A stretch of 64,000 nucleotides of DNA from a virus. Below the pieces are notes generated by a model. It was not told the DNA's origin and made no database searches. It was given only the letters and a program-made list of their open reading frames with translations. The position numbers and the translations under genes were made by a program. Positions 16,837 to 25,519 of the stretch are shown one piece after another (position 1 is the first letter of the stretch; every line of letters begins with the position of its first letter). The stretch lies in the IMG/VR virus record IMGVR_UViG_3300027741_000023, positions 62,001 to 126,000 of that record. The stretch is one strand, 5' to 3'.

Positions 16837-17925
16837 ATGTATTCAACTCAGATCTATATCTATCAGCAAATCCAACGAGTGTTGGTCTTGGATTCCAGCG
16901 GTGCTTATTTTGACCGGAGGTGGGACCCTGTGTACGCTAAAAAATTAACCATCAACAAAGGTGTTGACAACGTGATCTTGTTTGAGTTTGTTAATCAAGA
17001 CCAAAAGCCTGTGAACATCACAGGAAGTGACTTACGATTCAAATTGATCAATCTAGCAGGTACTGCACAGTTGATCGAAAAAGACATGGTCATCATCAGC
17101 GCACAGTACGGACGTGCCAAAATCACATTGACCTCTGCAGAGACTTCTGAATTTCCACCCGAACCCAGCAGCTACAGTATAGAACGTACCAGTGGCAATC
17201 TAGTGGAGGCTGTGTTTGTGGATGCACAAGCACAGGCTCGTGGTGATGTAGATATCGTAGACTCAGTAAAGCCTGCTTTTGTTCCCAGCCACTTGGTAAC
17301 TATACCCAACATCTACGGTCCAGAAGCATTTCTAGATCCTGTATTCAGTGCCAACTATCCAGACTGGGCATTAAATCCACCAGGTGCATACGGAAATGTT
17401 TACAACGACCCGCAACGATTCAGTAGTCATGTGAACAGCAATGGAACCAGTTTGACCACATTTCAAATGGAGATGGATCACTTCACTGGCAATGTCAAAG
17501 CACAAGGTGCGCAAACATATGAATCAGTTTGGGTAGATGTTACTGAACAGCAAAGTTATTACAATAAAACTGGTACGGACTATATCAATGTATTGGGATA
17601 TCATCCTTTGTTGAGACTTGTGGCAGATCAATGGCCAGGTACAGAACAGGTACAATTGGCCACAGCCACAGCATATGGGGCCAACGGAGTGATCACAAGT
17701 ATAACTGTGACACAGTCTGGATACGGATATCTAGCGCCACCACGTGTGAACATCATTGGTCTGGGTGCGGGTGCTGTGGCCGAGGCAGAAATTGAAGGTA
17801 CCTCAGTAAGTGCCATAAATGTTATTAATGGTGGTCAAGGCTATGTTAGTAACCCACAGCAAAGCAACCAAATTGCTGCGGTCAGTCTAAATCGTGGAGC
17901 CATTGTAAGCATATTAGTTAGATGA
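16837..17925 (+). CDS. Virion structural protein (tail or baseplate type)
   Basis: Start at ATG 16837, 6 bases after GGAG; a TTG at 16825 would include the ribosome site. The 362-residue product starts MYSTQIYIYQQIQRVLVLDS and resembles upper-baseplate/neck-type virion proteins in its N-terminal beta domain (FEFVNQDQKPVNITGSDLRF). The C-terminal part carries the repeat pattern SGYGYLAPPRVNIIGLGAG and GGQGYVSNP, widely seen in phage structural proteins. A late promoter supports a virion role. Confidence 0.7.
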   Translation: MYSTQIYIYQQIQRVLVLDSSGAYFDRRWDPVYAKKLTINKGVDNVILFEFVNQDQKPVNITGSDLRFKLINLAGTAQLIEKDMVIISAQYGRAKITLTSAETSEFPPEPSSYSIERTSGNLVEAVFVDAQAQARGDVDIVDSVKPAFVPSHLVTIPNIYGPEAFLDPVFSANYPDWALNPPGAYGNVYNDPQRFSSHVNSNGTSLTTFQMEMDHFTGNVKAQGAQTYESVWVDVTEQQSYYNKTGTDYINVLGYHPLLRLVADQWPGTEQVQLATATAYGANGVITSITVTQSGYGYLAPPRVNIIGLGAGAVAEAEIEGTSVSAINVINGGQGYVSNPQQSNQIAAVSLNRGAIVSILVR

Positions 17926-18656
17926 AATATAAAAAAATTGTAGGATTTGGTGATTCGTGGATGTATGGTGATGAGTTGCTGGATCCAGATCTGGTTCTCA
18001 AACATGCCAATGCACATTCATGTTGGACACAGAATGAAACATATCGAAACAGTCATAACTTTCTAGGGCTGGTTGGCAAACATTACAATGTACCCATTGA
18101 AAACTTTGGTATCCCAGGCGGGTCAATGCAAAGCTCAATTTGGACATTCCAGTGGTGGTTGGATCATGAACCTGATCTAGAAAACTGTTTGGTACTGGTA
18201 GGGCACACTGATTCCGACAGACTCAGTTTCTACAATCCCAATCATAAAAGCTACGGAAATGATGCTCCATGGAACAAGTTTATTCATTCAACCTGGGTAG
18301 AATATGGAAGCAGTGTAATTCCTGAAGAATTCCGCAACATGGTCAAACAACAACTGGTGCTTACTAACTGTGCCGATTTAGCAAGATTGAATTACCAACA
18401 AACTTTATTATTTTTTGATGGGGTTGCTGCCAGACACAACATACCCATGATGCAATTTCATGTCATGCCCGGTGACTGCAAAATGAAGAATACCCCCACC
18501 ATAATTTGGCCCGACTTTGCAACTACGCTTTGGTTTCGCGATCATCCAGGCAACCAGAAACGCGAACTGATCAAGCCTGGCGGACATCCCAACGAGATTG
18601 GACATGTGATGATTGCTGAAAAGTTGATTTCTACTATAGACTCTGCTACAATGTAA
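17922..18656 (+). CDS. SGNH-hydrolase-like protein
   Basis: The 244-residue product shows GFGDSWMYGDEL (block I with the nucleophile Ser), GIPGGSMQSS (block II Gly) and VLVGHTDSDR (block III position, usually GxND), then PGGHPNEIGH, a good block V with catalytic His. It overlaps the structural gene by ATGA, so it may act on a virion- or receptor-linked glycan, for example as a deacetylase. It is the most complete of the three SGNH proteins in the window. Confidence 0.75.
   Translation: MKYKKIVGFGDSWMYGDELLDPDLVLKHANAHSCWTQNETYRNSHNFLGLVGKHYNVPIENFGIPGGSMQSSIWTFQWWLDHEPDLENCLVLVGHTDSDRLSFYNPNHKSYGNDAPWNKFIHSTWVEYGSSVIPEEFRNMVKQQLVLTNCADLARLNYQQTLLFFDGVAARHNIPMMQFHVMPGDCKMKNTPTIIWPDFATTLWFRDHPGNQKRELIKPGGHPNEIGHVMIAEKLISTIDSATM
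18624..18652 (+). promoter_or_regulatory. Possible sigma70-like promoter for the primase gene
   Basis: TTGATT (18624-18629), a 17-base spacer and TACAAT (18647-18652) at the end of the SGNH gene; the ATG at 18659 is 7 bases after the -10 box, again at the predicted start site. Confidence 0.45.
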
Positions 18657-18658
18657 GG

Positions 18659-19633
18659 ATGCTAGACATCCTTGAGTATTTGCCTGCGAAACGAAAAGCC
18701 ACCCCATCAGGTTGGATAAGTTTCAATGCAGTATGTTGTCAACATAATAGCAGTACAAAAGATCACCGCAATCGTGGTGGCATCAAACCATCAGAACAAG
18801 GTTGGAGTTATCACTGCTTTAACTGCAACTACACCGCTAGCTTTATCCTTGGCCGTACATTAAGTTATAAGGCCCGTAGGCTCTTGAGTTGGATGGGTGT
18901 GCCCGATGCTGAAATTGATATGCTGAACCTAGAAAGTCTAAGACATCGAGGCATATACGGCATCATTGATGATCGACAACGTACATTTGATATCCTGGCT
19001 GATATCACGTTTGAAGAACAAGAGTTACCACCATTGACTGAGTTGTTGACTGAAGAAAATCAGTTTAAAGAGTATCTACGGCATCGACGAGTGCCTGAAG
19101 ATTATCCTGCATTGATTTTTAAAAATCATCAGGATCATCGACCAGCAGTGATTATCCCATTCACACATCATAACCGTGTGGTAGGACATACAGAACGATA
19201 CTTAGATAACAGAAAACCCAAATACATCAGCAGCAGTCAACCAGGCTACGTGTTTGGTACAGACTTGCAGCATGCAGACTGGACTAATACAATTGTGGTA
19301 GAGGGTGTGTTTGATGCGCTGTGTATTGGGGGTCTAGCAGTGATGCACAGCACCATATCTGATCAGCAAGCACGATTGATTCGCAGCCTTGGCCGAGAGA
19401 TTACTGTGGTACCTGATCAGGACTTGGCAGGCATGGAACTGGTGGATCGTGCTGTGGAACTGGGATGGGCAGTAAGCATGCCACCATGGCCCGACGACAT
19501 CAAGGATGTGAACGACAGTGTGGTTCGTTACGGACGACTGGCAACTCTGCTGACTATATTTGAAAATCGCGAAACCAGCAGAATTAAAATAGAACTAAGG
19601 AAGAAAAATCTTGTTAAAAGACTACGGAATTAA
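18659..19633 (+). CDS. 61: DNA primase (gp61 type)
   Basis: The 324-residue product has a zinc-binding module (C26/C27, H29, C53, C56) and a TOPRIM core with VVEGVFDA at 213-220 and VVPDQDLAG at 250-258 supplying the metal-binding acids. This is the layout of T4 gp61 and DnaG-like phage primases, which make the primers for lagging-strand synthesis. It overlaps the helicase gene by 23 bases, the usual partner in the primosome. The start coincides with the likely transcript start of the 18624 promoter. Confidence 0.9.
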   Translation: MLDILEYLPAKRKATPSGWISFNAVCCQHNSSTKDHRNRGGIKPSEQGWSYHCFNCNYTASFILGRTLSYKARRLLSWMGVPDAEIDMLNLESLRHRGIYGIIDDRQRTFDILADITFEEQELPPLTELLTEENQFKEYLRHRRVPEDYPALIFKNHQDHRPAVIIPFTHHNRVVGHTERYLDNRKPKYISSSQPGYVFGTDLQHADWTNTIVVEGVFDALCIGGLAVMHSTISDQQARLIRSLGREITVVPDQDLAGMELVDRAVELGWAVSMPPWPDDIKDVNDSVVRYGRLATLLTIFENRETSRIKIELRKKNLVKRLRN

Positions 19634-21038
19634 AGTACAAAAGTTATTTCTAGAAATGATGCTGGAGGATGCACAAGGCTATGTGCGTGTGCAGAACATT
19701 TATAATCCAGAGAACTTTGATAGAAGTTTGAGACCAGCTGCTGAGTTTCTTAAAGAGCACGGAGACCGATACAAAACACTTCCTGATCGAGCACAGATAT
19801 CGGCCACAACAGGAGTAAAATTACAACCAGTGCCTGAACTAAATGAAGGTCACTTTGAATGGTTCATGACTGAGTTTGAAGCATTTACTCGACGCCAAGA
19901 GCTAGAACGTGCTATTCTCAAAGCAGCAGACTTGTTGGAGAAGGGTGATTACGATCCAGTAGAGAAACTGATCAAAGATGCTGTACAGATTAGTCTGACC
20001 AAGGACATGGGCACAGATTACTTTGCTGATCCCAAAGGCAGAATTGAAAAGTATTTCAACTCTGGTGGGCAAGTCAGCACAGGATGGCCGCAGATGGATC
20101 GACTGCTGTATGGCGGATTCAGTCGCGGAGAACTCAACATCTTTGCAGGTGGATCAGGCTCAGGCAAGAGTCTTGTGATGATGAACATAGCATTGAATTG
20201 GGTTCAGGCCGGACTAAGCGGAGTATACATCACGCTGGAATTGAGTGAAGAACTCACAAGTTTGAGAACTGATGCCATGCTTACAAACATGAGCACAAAG
20301 GATATTCGCAAGGACATTGATACCACTGAACTCAAAGTAAAAATGGTAGGCAAGAAATCTGGTAACTATCAAGTGAAAGGACTACCGGCACAGAGCAATA
20401 TCAATGATATTCGTGCTTACTTGAAAGAATATCAAATACAAACAGGTAAACGTGTGGACTTTGTGATGATTGATTATTTAGACTTGTTGATGCCCGTGAG
20501 TGCAAAGGTAAGCCCTAATGACTTGTTTGTGAAAGACAAGTATGTGAGTGAAGAACTGCGTAACTTGGCCAAAGAACTACAAATACTCATGGTCACTGCA
20601 AGTCAGTTGAATAGATCAGCAGTGGAAGAAGTAGAGTTTGATCACAGTCATATTTCTGGTGGTATATCCAAAATCAACACAGCAGACAATGTGTTTGGTA
20701 TCTTTACCAGCAGACAAATGAAAGAGCGTGGCAAGTATCAAATTCAGTGTATGAAGTCACGTAGTTCAACAGGCGTAGGACAAAAGATTGATCTTGAATA
20801 CAATATTGATACCATGCGTATCACCGATGCCGGTGGTGAAGACAGTGAAAACTCATTCCGCAAACCCAGCTTGATGGATTCTATCAAAGCAAAAACATCA
20901 GTTACTCCGTCCGAATCCACTGGCGGGTGGGAACGACCAAAACCCAAAGATGGGCATGATCCATTGGATCCAAAAATTTCTGCAGATGTGCAAAGCACCA
21001 AGCTAAAGCAGTTGTTGGGCAAGATCAAAACTGTATAA
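19611..21038 (+). CDS. 41: Replicative DNA helicase (gp41 / DnaB type)
   Basis: The frame starts at a TTG preceded by AAGGA. The 475-residue product has an N-terminal helical domain and a RecA-type motor: Walker A GGSGSGKS at 180-187, Walker B FVMIDYLDLL at 284-293, then TASQLNRSA (H3/sensor) and SGGISKINTADNVFG, all characteristic of T4 gp41. It forms the hexameric 5'-3' helicase with the primase encoded just upstream. The C-terminal 60 residues are charged and probably disordered. Confidence 0.93.
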   Translation: MLKDYGIKVQKLFLEMMLEDAQGYVRVQNIYNPENFDRSLRPAAEFLKEHGDRYKTLPDRAQISATTGVKLQPVPELNEGHFEWFMTEFEAFTRRQELERAILKAADLLEKGDYDPVEKLIKDAVQISLTKDMGTDYFADPKGRIEKYFNSGGQVSTGWPQMDRLLYGGFSRGELNIFAGGSGSGKSLVMMNIALNWVQAGLSGVYITLELSEELTSLRTDAMLTNMSTKDIRKDIDTTELKVKMVGKKSGNYQVKGLPAQSNINDIRAYLKEYQIQTGKRVDFVMIDYLDLLMPVSAKVSPNDLFVKDKYVSEELRNLAKELQILMVTASQLNRSAVEEVEFDHSHISGGISKINTADNVFGIFTSRQMKERGKYQIQCMKSRSSTGVGQKIDLEYNIDTMRITDAGGEDSENSFRKPSLMDSIKAKTSVTPSESTGGWERPKPKDGHDPLDPKISADVQSTKLKQLLGKIKTV

Positions 21039-21041
21039 AAT

Positions 21042-22052
21042 ATGTATAGTATTGAAGAAATAACACATGTTCATCTAGAAATATCTAGTAGATGCAATGC
21101 AGCCTGCCCATTGTGCCCGAGAAATTTCTATGGATATCCGCACAATGACGGTTACATTGAACATGACATGACATTAGCGCAAGCTCAACAAATATTCCAG
21201 CCAGAATTTTTAAAACAGATAACGGAAGTTTTTATCAATGGTAACTTTGGTGATGCGGTAATGAATCAGGCCACTGTCGCTATTGTTAAATACTTTAAAT
21301 TACACAATCCACAACTTCAAATTACAATCAGTACCAATGGCGGAGCAAGAGATCGTGATTTTTGGCAAGCATTAGCCCATGAAGAAGTGGCCGTATTATT
21401 TTGTATCGACGGCATAGATGAAGTTCATAGTCTTTACAGACAAAATACAATGTATTCAACTGTGATAAAAAATGCTAAGATATTCCTAGAAGCGGGCGGA
21501 ACGGCCAGTTGGAAGATGATTGATTTTGATCACAATCGTCACCAACAAGATCAAGCTAGACAACTTAGTGAAGAGATAGGATTTCAAAATTTTATTCTAT
21601 TAGACCACGGGAGAAATCAGGGACCGGTTTTTGATAAAAATAAAAATCTAGTACATGTAATGGGCAATTCCACTGAAACAAATTTTGAAATACTATGGAA
21701 AACTCGAACTCAGGACACAGTGATTCTTGAAGATATCACTCCAGGTCGCTCTCCGGCTACGATTAGTTGTAAAGTAAAAAAACAAAAGTCATTATATATC
21801 ACTAGTATAGGTGAGGTATATCCCTGTTGCTTTCTTGGGTTTAGCCCCAAGACCTACGGGCATGGCAATTATCATAGTGCTGTTAACTCTCAACTAACTC
21901 CATTGATTGGTGAGAACAACGCATTAGAGAACTCTCTTAAAGATTGTATTTCTTGGTTTAATAAAGTGGTTGCCACTTGGGAAATACCCGCATTCGAACA
22001 AGGGCGTTTGATAATTTGTAATGATGTATGTGGAACTAAAATCAATAAATAA
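21042..22052 (+). CDS. Radical SAM protein with C-terminal cysteine motif
   Basis: The 336-residue product has CNAACPLC (C18, C22, C25), the CxxxCxxC site for a radical SAM [4Fe-4S] cluster, followed by a partial TIM-barrel pattern (FINGNFGDAVMN, TISTNGGARD). The C-terminus has YITSIGEVYPCCFLG and CNDVCGT, resembling the auxiliary cluster region of SPASM or twitch enzymes. Substrate unknown; peptide or sugar modification is typical of such proteins. The gene is AT-richer than its neighbours, which may reflect separate acquisition. Its need for iron-sulfur clusters is notable given iscU/iscA at 27253. Confidence 0.75.
   Translation: MYSIEEITHVHLEISSRCNAACPLCPRNFYGYPHNDGYIEHDMTLAQAQQIFQPEFLKQITEVFINGNFGDAVMNQATVAIVKYFKLHNPQLQITISTNGGARDRDFWQALAHEEVAVLFCIDGIDEVHSLYRQNTMYSTVIKNAKIFLEAGGTASWKMIDFDHNRHQQDQARQLSEEIGFQNFILLDHGRNQGPVFDKNKNLVHVMGNSTETNFEILWKTRTQDTVILEDITPGRSPATISCKVKKQKSLYITSIGEVYPCCFLGFSPKTYGHGNYHSAVNSQLTPLIGENNALENSLKDCISWFNKVVATWEIPAFEQGRLIICNDVCGTKINK
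22046..22051 (+). promoter_or_regulatory. Candidate late promoter (TAAATA)
   Basis: CAATAAATAAG spans the stop of the radical SAM gene, 19 bases before the ATG at 22071. Confidence 0.45.
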
Positions 22053-22070
22053 GTCAAGGGCCTTATCCAT

Positions 22071-22316
22071 ATGCAGAAACGCACTCGTAGTTTACTAGAA
22101 GAATTAGATTCTATGTACATTGAGCGCGAACGCGACCTAGTGATAGAGAGCCGTGCTGCAAATATCATTGCTGGCGCAATCAATCTGCTGGAACAGATCG
22201 ATGCTTCCTACACCCAAGAACAAGCAGAAAATTTAACACGCAAATTGCTCAATGCTATCCGTACACGAGATGCAGGAAAATTTGCTAGAACAGTGAGGCG
22301 CAGTGATGCAAATTAA
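22071..22316 (+). CDS. Hypothetical helical protein
   Basis: The 81-residue product is predicted all-helical and highly charged (RTRSLLEELDSMYIERERDL). It follows a late promoter and overlaps the large 22306 gene by 11 bases. Possibly a small virion or packaging protein; no family recognised. Confidence 0.6.
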   Translation: MQKRTRSLLEELDSMYIERERDLVIESRAANIIAGAINLLEQIDASYTQEQAENLTRKLLNAIRTRDAGKFARTVRRSDAN

Positions 22317-24282
22317 ACAGCTACTTGAAGGTGGCAACGTATTCAAAACCAAGTTGGGTGAACCATTGACACAACGTATCAATCTTCAAGATGTGCCTGC
22401 TACAGTTGACTGGATTGAACAAGTGACTGGTATAGATTTTACTACAGAAAAAGGCTCTGACGGAATACCACTACGTTGGTTGGGTAGCACTGGTAAAAAA
22501 CCCACATCAGGCGATCTTGATCTTGCTGTGGATCTCAATGAGATCAGCAAGGAACAATTGGCTGCTACTCTTACACAGTTTGTGCAAAGTCAAGGGCTTG
22601 ATCCTAGGGAATGGGTCAAAAAAAGTGGCGAAGTACATTTACGCACACCCATTGGTGGTGATTCCAACAAGGGCTTTGTACAAACAGATTTTATGTTCTT
22701 TCCTAACCTGGATTGGGGACAGTTTTTTTATGCTGGGGGCACAGATTCAGCATACAAAGGTATGAATCGCAATGTGCTCATGAGCAGCATAGCCAAGCAA
22801 TTGGGACTCAAAGTGGGTGCCAATGGCATGTTTTCTCGCACAACAAATCAACTGGTCGATGGCGGAATGGACCCTGACTATGTGGCCAGTGTATTGCTAG
22901 GCCCGGGTGCCACCCGTGAGAATCTAAAAAATGTAGAATCCATCTATGCTGCACTATCACAAGATCCTGCACGTGACACCAAATTAGCAGACTTCCGTGA
23001 ATATCTCTCACGTGAAGGATTACAAGAGCCTGCTACCACAGTGAAAGAAAATGACGTAAACTTCCTAGCACGACTACGTGATAGAATTGTAAATCAAGGC
23101 ATGCTACCATTGATTGAAACTAAAAAAACATATCATCTTTACGAAGCAGAACCCGCTGCTGTAGGCGGCAAAGCCAAGGGCATTGAGCACCTGGAGGATT
23201 ATGTGTTTCGTCAAGGCACAGCTGGTGTTGATCGAGCATTGGCCATTGCAGATTCATTCTATACCAATCCCAAAACTGGATCAGTAAAGTGGGATGGAAA
23301 ACCTGCTGTGGTGTTTGGCCGCAAACCAGAAACTGGTGAGTTTGTGCTCACAGATGATGCAGGTTTCACTGCTGCCGGCTATGACGGATTGTTCACCAGT
23401 CCGGATGCCATTGCAAATGACATGGCTCGCAGAGATGCCAATGCAGCAGCCAAAGGCAATGCAGCCACACGAGTTGCAACATTGTTGCCGGTTTATCAAA
23501 CCATCTGGCCATATCTTGAAGCCGCAACTCCAGAAAACTTCCGTGGGTTTGTTAAAGGTGATTTGTTATACACACAAACACCGCCAGTGGAAGCCGGCAA
23601 TCTGGTATTCCAACCCAACACAGTACAGTATCGCATTCCTGTGAACAGCAAGTTGGGCCAGCAAATTGCCAATAGCGACGTGGGTGTGGCAGTGCATACC
23701 ATGTATGAAGATGCAGGTGCTGCTAAACAACCACTCAGCAGAGTCAAGTTCAATCCTGTACCTGGATTGTTGTTGATTGAACCCATCTATGCCAAACCTG
23801 TTCCAAAGAACGATGCCATAACAAAAGAGATCAAGAAGTTATTGCGTCAAAACCGTGCAGCATTAGACACATTGTTTAATCCTGCAGAGTTGCGTGCTAT
23901 GAAGATTACGGATTTGGCCAAGCTGGCAGTGGATTATATCAACAAGCGAGTGGATCCAAATCATGCAGCATACACTGGTGACTTTAGCGATCTGGTTCCA
24001 GGATTTTTGTCTTGGTTGCAGCAGACTCAAACTCCGCAAAAAGTCAACAACATTGCACAATACCTACGCAGCCCTACATCAAACGAGCAGGCATTGGCTG
24101 CTGCGTTTTTGTTGTTTGAATTGTTGCATGACTTGAAGCTGGATCTGTTATCACAGTTAGATGCGCAAGTGCCCGGTAACGAAGGATGGGTGTTTGCCAC
24201 CCCTGCAGGCTATGGCAAAGCAGTCAACAGATTTGACTTTACTGCCAGAAACAAAGCACGAAACAATCCGCCAACCGTGTAA
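22306..24282 (+). CDS. Two-domain nucleotidyltransferase / ligase-fold protein of T4-type phages
   Basis: Start at ATG 22306 (GTG at 22303 is the alternative). The 658-residue product has an N-terminal part with GSTGKKPTSGDLDLAVDL (about 60-77), a polymerase-beta-type nucleotidyltransferase pattern (GS...DxD), and a C-terminal part with VKWDGKPAVVFG (from 327), matching motif I KxDG of DNA/RNA ligases with K328 as candidate adenylated lysine, then FRGFVKGDLLYT as a motif III candidate. The family may correspond to DUF6267. RNA or DNA end repair is inferred. The N-terminus MQIKQL resembles other virion-cluster proteins here. Confidence 0.65.
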   Translation: MQIKQLLEGGNVFKTKLGEPLTQRINLQDVPATVDWIEQVTGIDFTTEKGSDGIPLRWLGSTGKKPTSGDLDLAVDLNEISKEQLAATLTQFVQSQGLDPREWVKKSGEVHLRTPIGGDSNKGFVQTDFMFFPNLDWGQFFYAGGTDSAYKGMNRNVLMSSIAKQLGLKVGANGMFSRTTNQLVDGGMDPDYVASVLLGPGATRENLKNVESIYAALSQDPARDTKLADFREYLSREGLQEPATTVKENDVNFLARLRDRIVNQGMLPLIETKKTYHLYEAEPAAVGGKAKGIEHLEDYVFRQGTAGVDRALAIADSFYTNPKTGSVKWDGKPAVVFGRKPETGEFVLTDDAGFTAAGYDGLFTSPDAIANDMARRDANAAAKGNAATRVATLLPVYQTIWPYLEAATPENFRGFVKGDLLYTQTPPVEAGNLVFQPNTVQYRIPVNSKLGQQIANSDVGVAVHTMYEDAGAAKQPLSRVKFNPVPGLLLIEPIYAKPVPKNDAITKEIKKLLRQNRAALDTLFNPAELRAMKITDLAKLAVDYINKRVDPNHAAYTGDFSDLVPGFLSWLQQTQTPQKVNNIAQYLRSPTSNEQALAAAFLLFELLHDLKLDLLSQLDAQVPGNEGWVFATPAGYGKAVNRFDFTARNKARNNPPTV

Positions 24283-24298
24283 TTTTTTGCCAAATTCA

Positions 24299-24304
24299 TA
24301 AATA
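24299..24304 (+). promoter_or_regulatory. Late promoter (CATAAATA)
   Basis: TTCATAAATAAG lies in the intergenic gap 39 bases before the ATG at 24343, with a TAGGAG ribosome site between. With the terminator at 24798 it frames a single-gene unit. Confidence 0.65.
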
Positions 24305-24342
24305 AGTGTAGGGCAAAAACCCACTAACTAGGAGATTTTAAA

Positions 24343-24774
24343 ATGGCAGTATTTACAAGAGTAAACGGAACTACCCAACCGGTATTCCACATGGACACTG
24401 CGAATGGCAACATTCAAGGTACAGCTAACATTGCAGCCACAGGCTCGGTTAACTTCCAAGGCCCCAAGCTGGACTTTTTCAGCTTGGTAGCCAATGGTGC
24501 GTTGACAACTTCTGCTAACGTCAATGGCTACATCAACAACCTGATGCAAGCCATCCAGACCAAGGCCACAGTAGCAATGTATCAGGTCAGCCCGGCAGCA
24601 CCCACAGTGTTGAACTTGGCTATCTACCCAACAGATGTGTACAGCAATGTGACACTGTTGGCCATTGCTAATACCAGTGCCACAGTGGCGTCTGGTGGTC
24701 AGAACTTGCAATTGAACTCATGCGCTGGTAATGCTGTGTTTACCACAAGTGCAACCAACTTTGCTCCTGTCTAA
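24343..24774 (+). CDS. Small, probably abundant virion protein
   Basis: The 143-residue product is rich in Ala, Thr, Ser and Asn, nearly without charge, with no membrane helix (MAVFTRVNGTTQPVFHMDTA, later VNGYINNLMQAI). It has its own late promoter, a good ribosome site and its own strong terminator, the arrangement expected of an abundant structural protein such as a capsid decoration or tail protein. The exact role cannot be read from sequence. Confidence 0.65.
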   Translation: MAVFTRVNGTTQPVFHMDTANGNIQGTANIAATGSVNFQGPKLDFFSLVANGALTTSANVNGYINNLMQAIQTKATVAMYQVSPAAPTVLNLAIYPTDVYSNVTLLAIANTSATVASGGQNLQLNSCAGNAVFTTSATNFAPV

Positions 24775-24797
24775 TTCCAGGCAGTAGTAAAGAACAA

Positions 24798-24829
24798 AAG
24801 CCTTGGATTAATTTCCAAGGCTTTTTTTT
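24798..24829 (+). terminator. Rho-independent terminator
   Basis: AAGCCTTGGA pairs with TCCAAGGCTT (10 bp) around a 6-base loop and continues into eight T residues. It isolates the 24343 gene. Confidence 0.95.
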
Positions 24830-24834
24830 GGCCG

Positions 24835-24840
24835 TAAATA
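24835..24840 (+). promoter_or_regulatory. Late promoter, TAAATA-CCAT-ATG arrangement
   Basis: GTAAATACCATATG: TAAATA, four bases, then the ATG at 24845. The identical TAAATACCATATG string occurs at 35411 and 56495. Confidence 0.6.
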
Positions 24841-24844
24841 CCAT

Positions 24845-25255
24845 ATGACACTGAGTATACAAATAACCACCGACTTTGATTGCAGGCCCACCGGAGTTAC
24901 TGGGCATCTGAGAGAAAATTTGTTGCCGTTTACGGATCATCTAGGCCAACAAGTAACTGACGTATCCACATGGGTACGCAGTCGAAACCAACAACGCAAC
25001 TGGGAAACCATCATGCAGTTGATTGGTCTCTACACACAACCAGTACGAGTATCACAAGTGCGTGCCAAAGATCAACGTTGGCAATTTGAGTTTGATACAG
25101 ATTTTGATGATGTATTTAGAGTCAATGATGATCCTGTGGGAAGACTACGACAAGCATGCGATGGTGTACCCATCATTAACTATGTTGAACAACAACTGAC
25201 CACGTTGTTACGTCCAGGTGTGAACATCTGGTTTGACCCCTTGAACCATAAATAA
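24845..25255 (+). CDS. Hypothetical protein, probable late gene
   Basis: The 136-residue product (MTLSIQITTDFDCRPTGVTG) is soluble with a Trp-rich centre (WVRSRNQQRNWETIMQLIGL). It is likely virion-associated by position between structural genes and by its late promoter. It has no ribosome site and the ATG lies 4 bases after the promoter core. Family not recognised. Confidence 0.65.
   Translation: MTLSIQITTDFDCRPTGVTGHLRENLLPFTDHLGQQVTDVSTWVRSRNQQRNWETIMQLIGLYTQPVRVSQVRAKDQRWQFEFDTDFDDVFRVNDDPVGRLRQACDGVPIINYVEQQLTTLLRPGVNIWFDPLNHK
25249..25254 (+). promoter_or_regulatory. Candidate late promoter, TAAATA-N4-ATG arrangement
   Basis: CATAAATAACTCATG spans the stop of the 24845 gene; the ATG of the next gene (25259) is exactly 4 bases after the core. 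Confidence 0.4.
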
Positions 25256-25258
25256 CTC

Positions 25259-25519
25259 ATGGACACTACAGATATTGAAAAGAAAAGTTTAGAGGCCCAC
25301 GTTGAGCTTTGTGCTGAACGTTACCGAATGTTGGAACTCAAGATTGAAAATGTTGAGTCCGATATTGGCTCAGTTAAAACCATGACTTCGGAAGTACACA
25401 GCATGGTGCAAACCATGTCCAACAAACGTACTGATCAGCTGATCAGTTGGGGAATTGGTATCATTGGATTCCTTGTGGCCACAGTAGGTTGGATGCTGAC
25501 AAATTACGTATTCAAATGA
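25259..25519 (+). CDS. Coiled-coil protein with C-terminal membrane helix (XhlA-like)
   Basis: The 86-residue product has an N-terminal heptad-rich helix (LELKIENVESDIGSVKTM) and one C-terminal transmembrane helix (ISWGIGIIGFLVATVGWML). This plan resembles haemolysin XhlA-type phage membrane proteins that assist lysis, though T4-type virions also contain similar tail-anchored proteins. The next gene overlaps by ATGA. Lysis function is not established. Confidence 0.65.
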   Translation: MDTTDIEKKSLEAHVELCAERYRMLELKIENVESDIGSVKTMTSEVHSMVQTMSNKRTDQLISWGIGIIGFLVATVGWMLTNYVFK

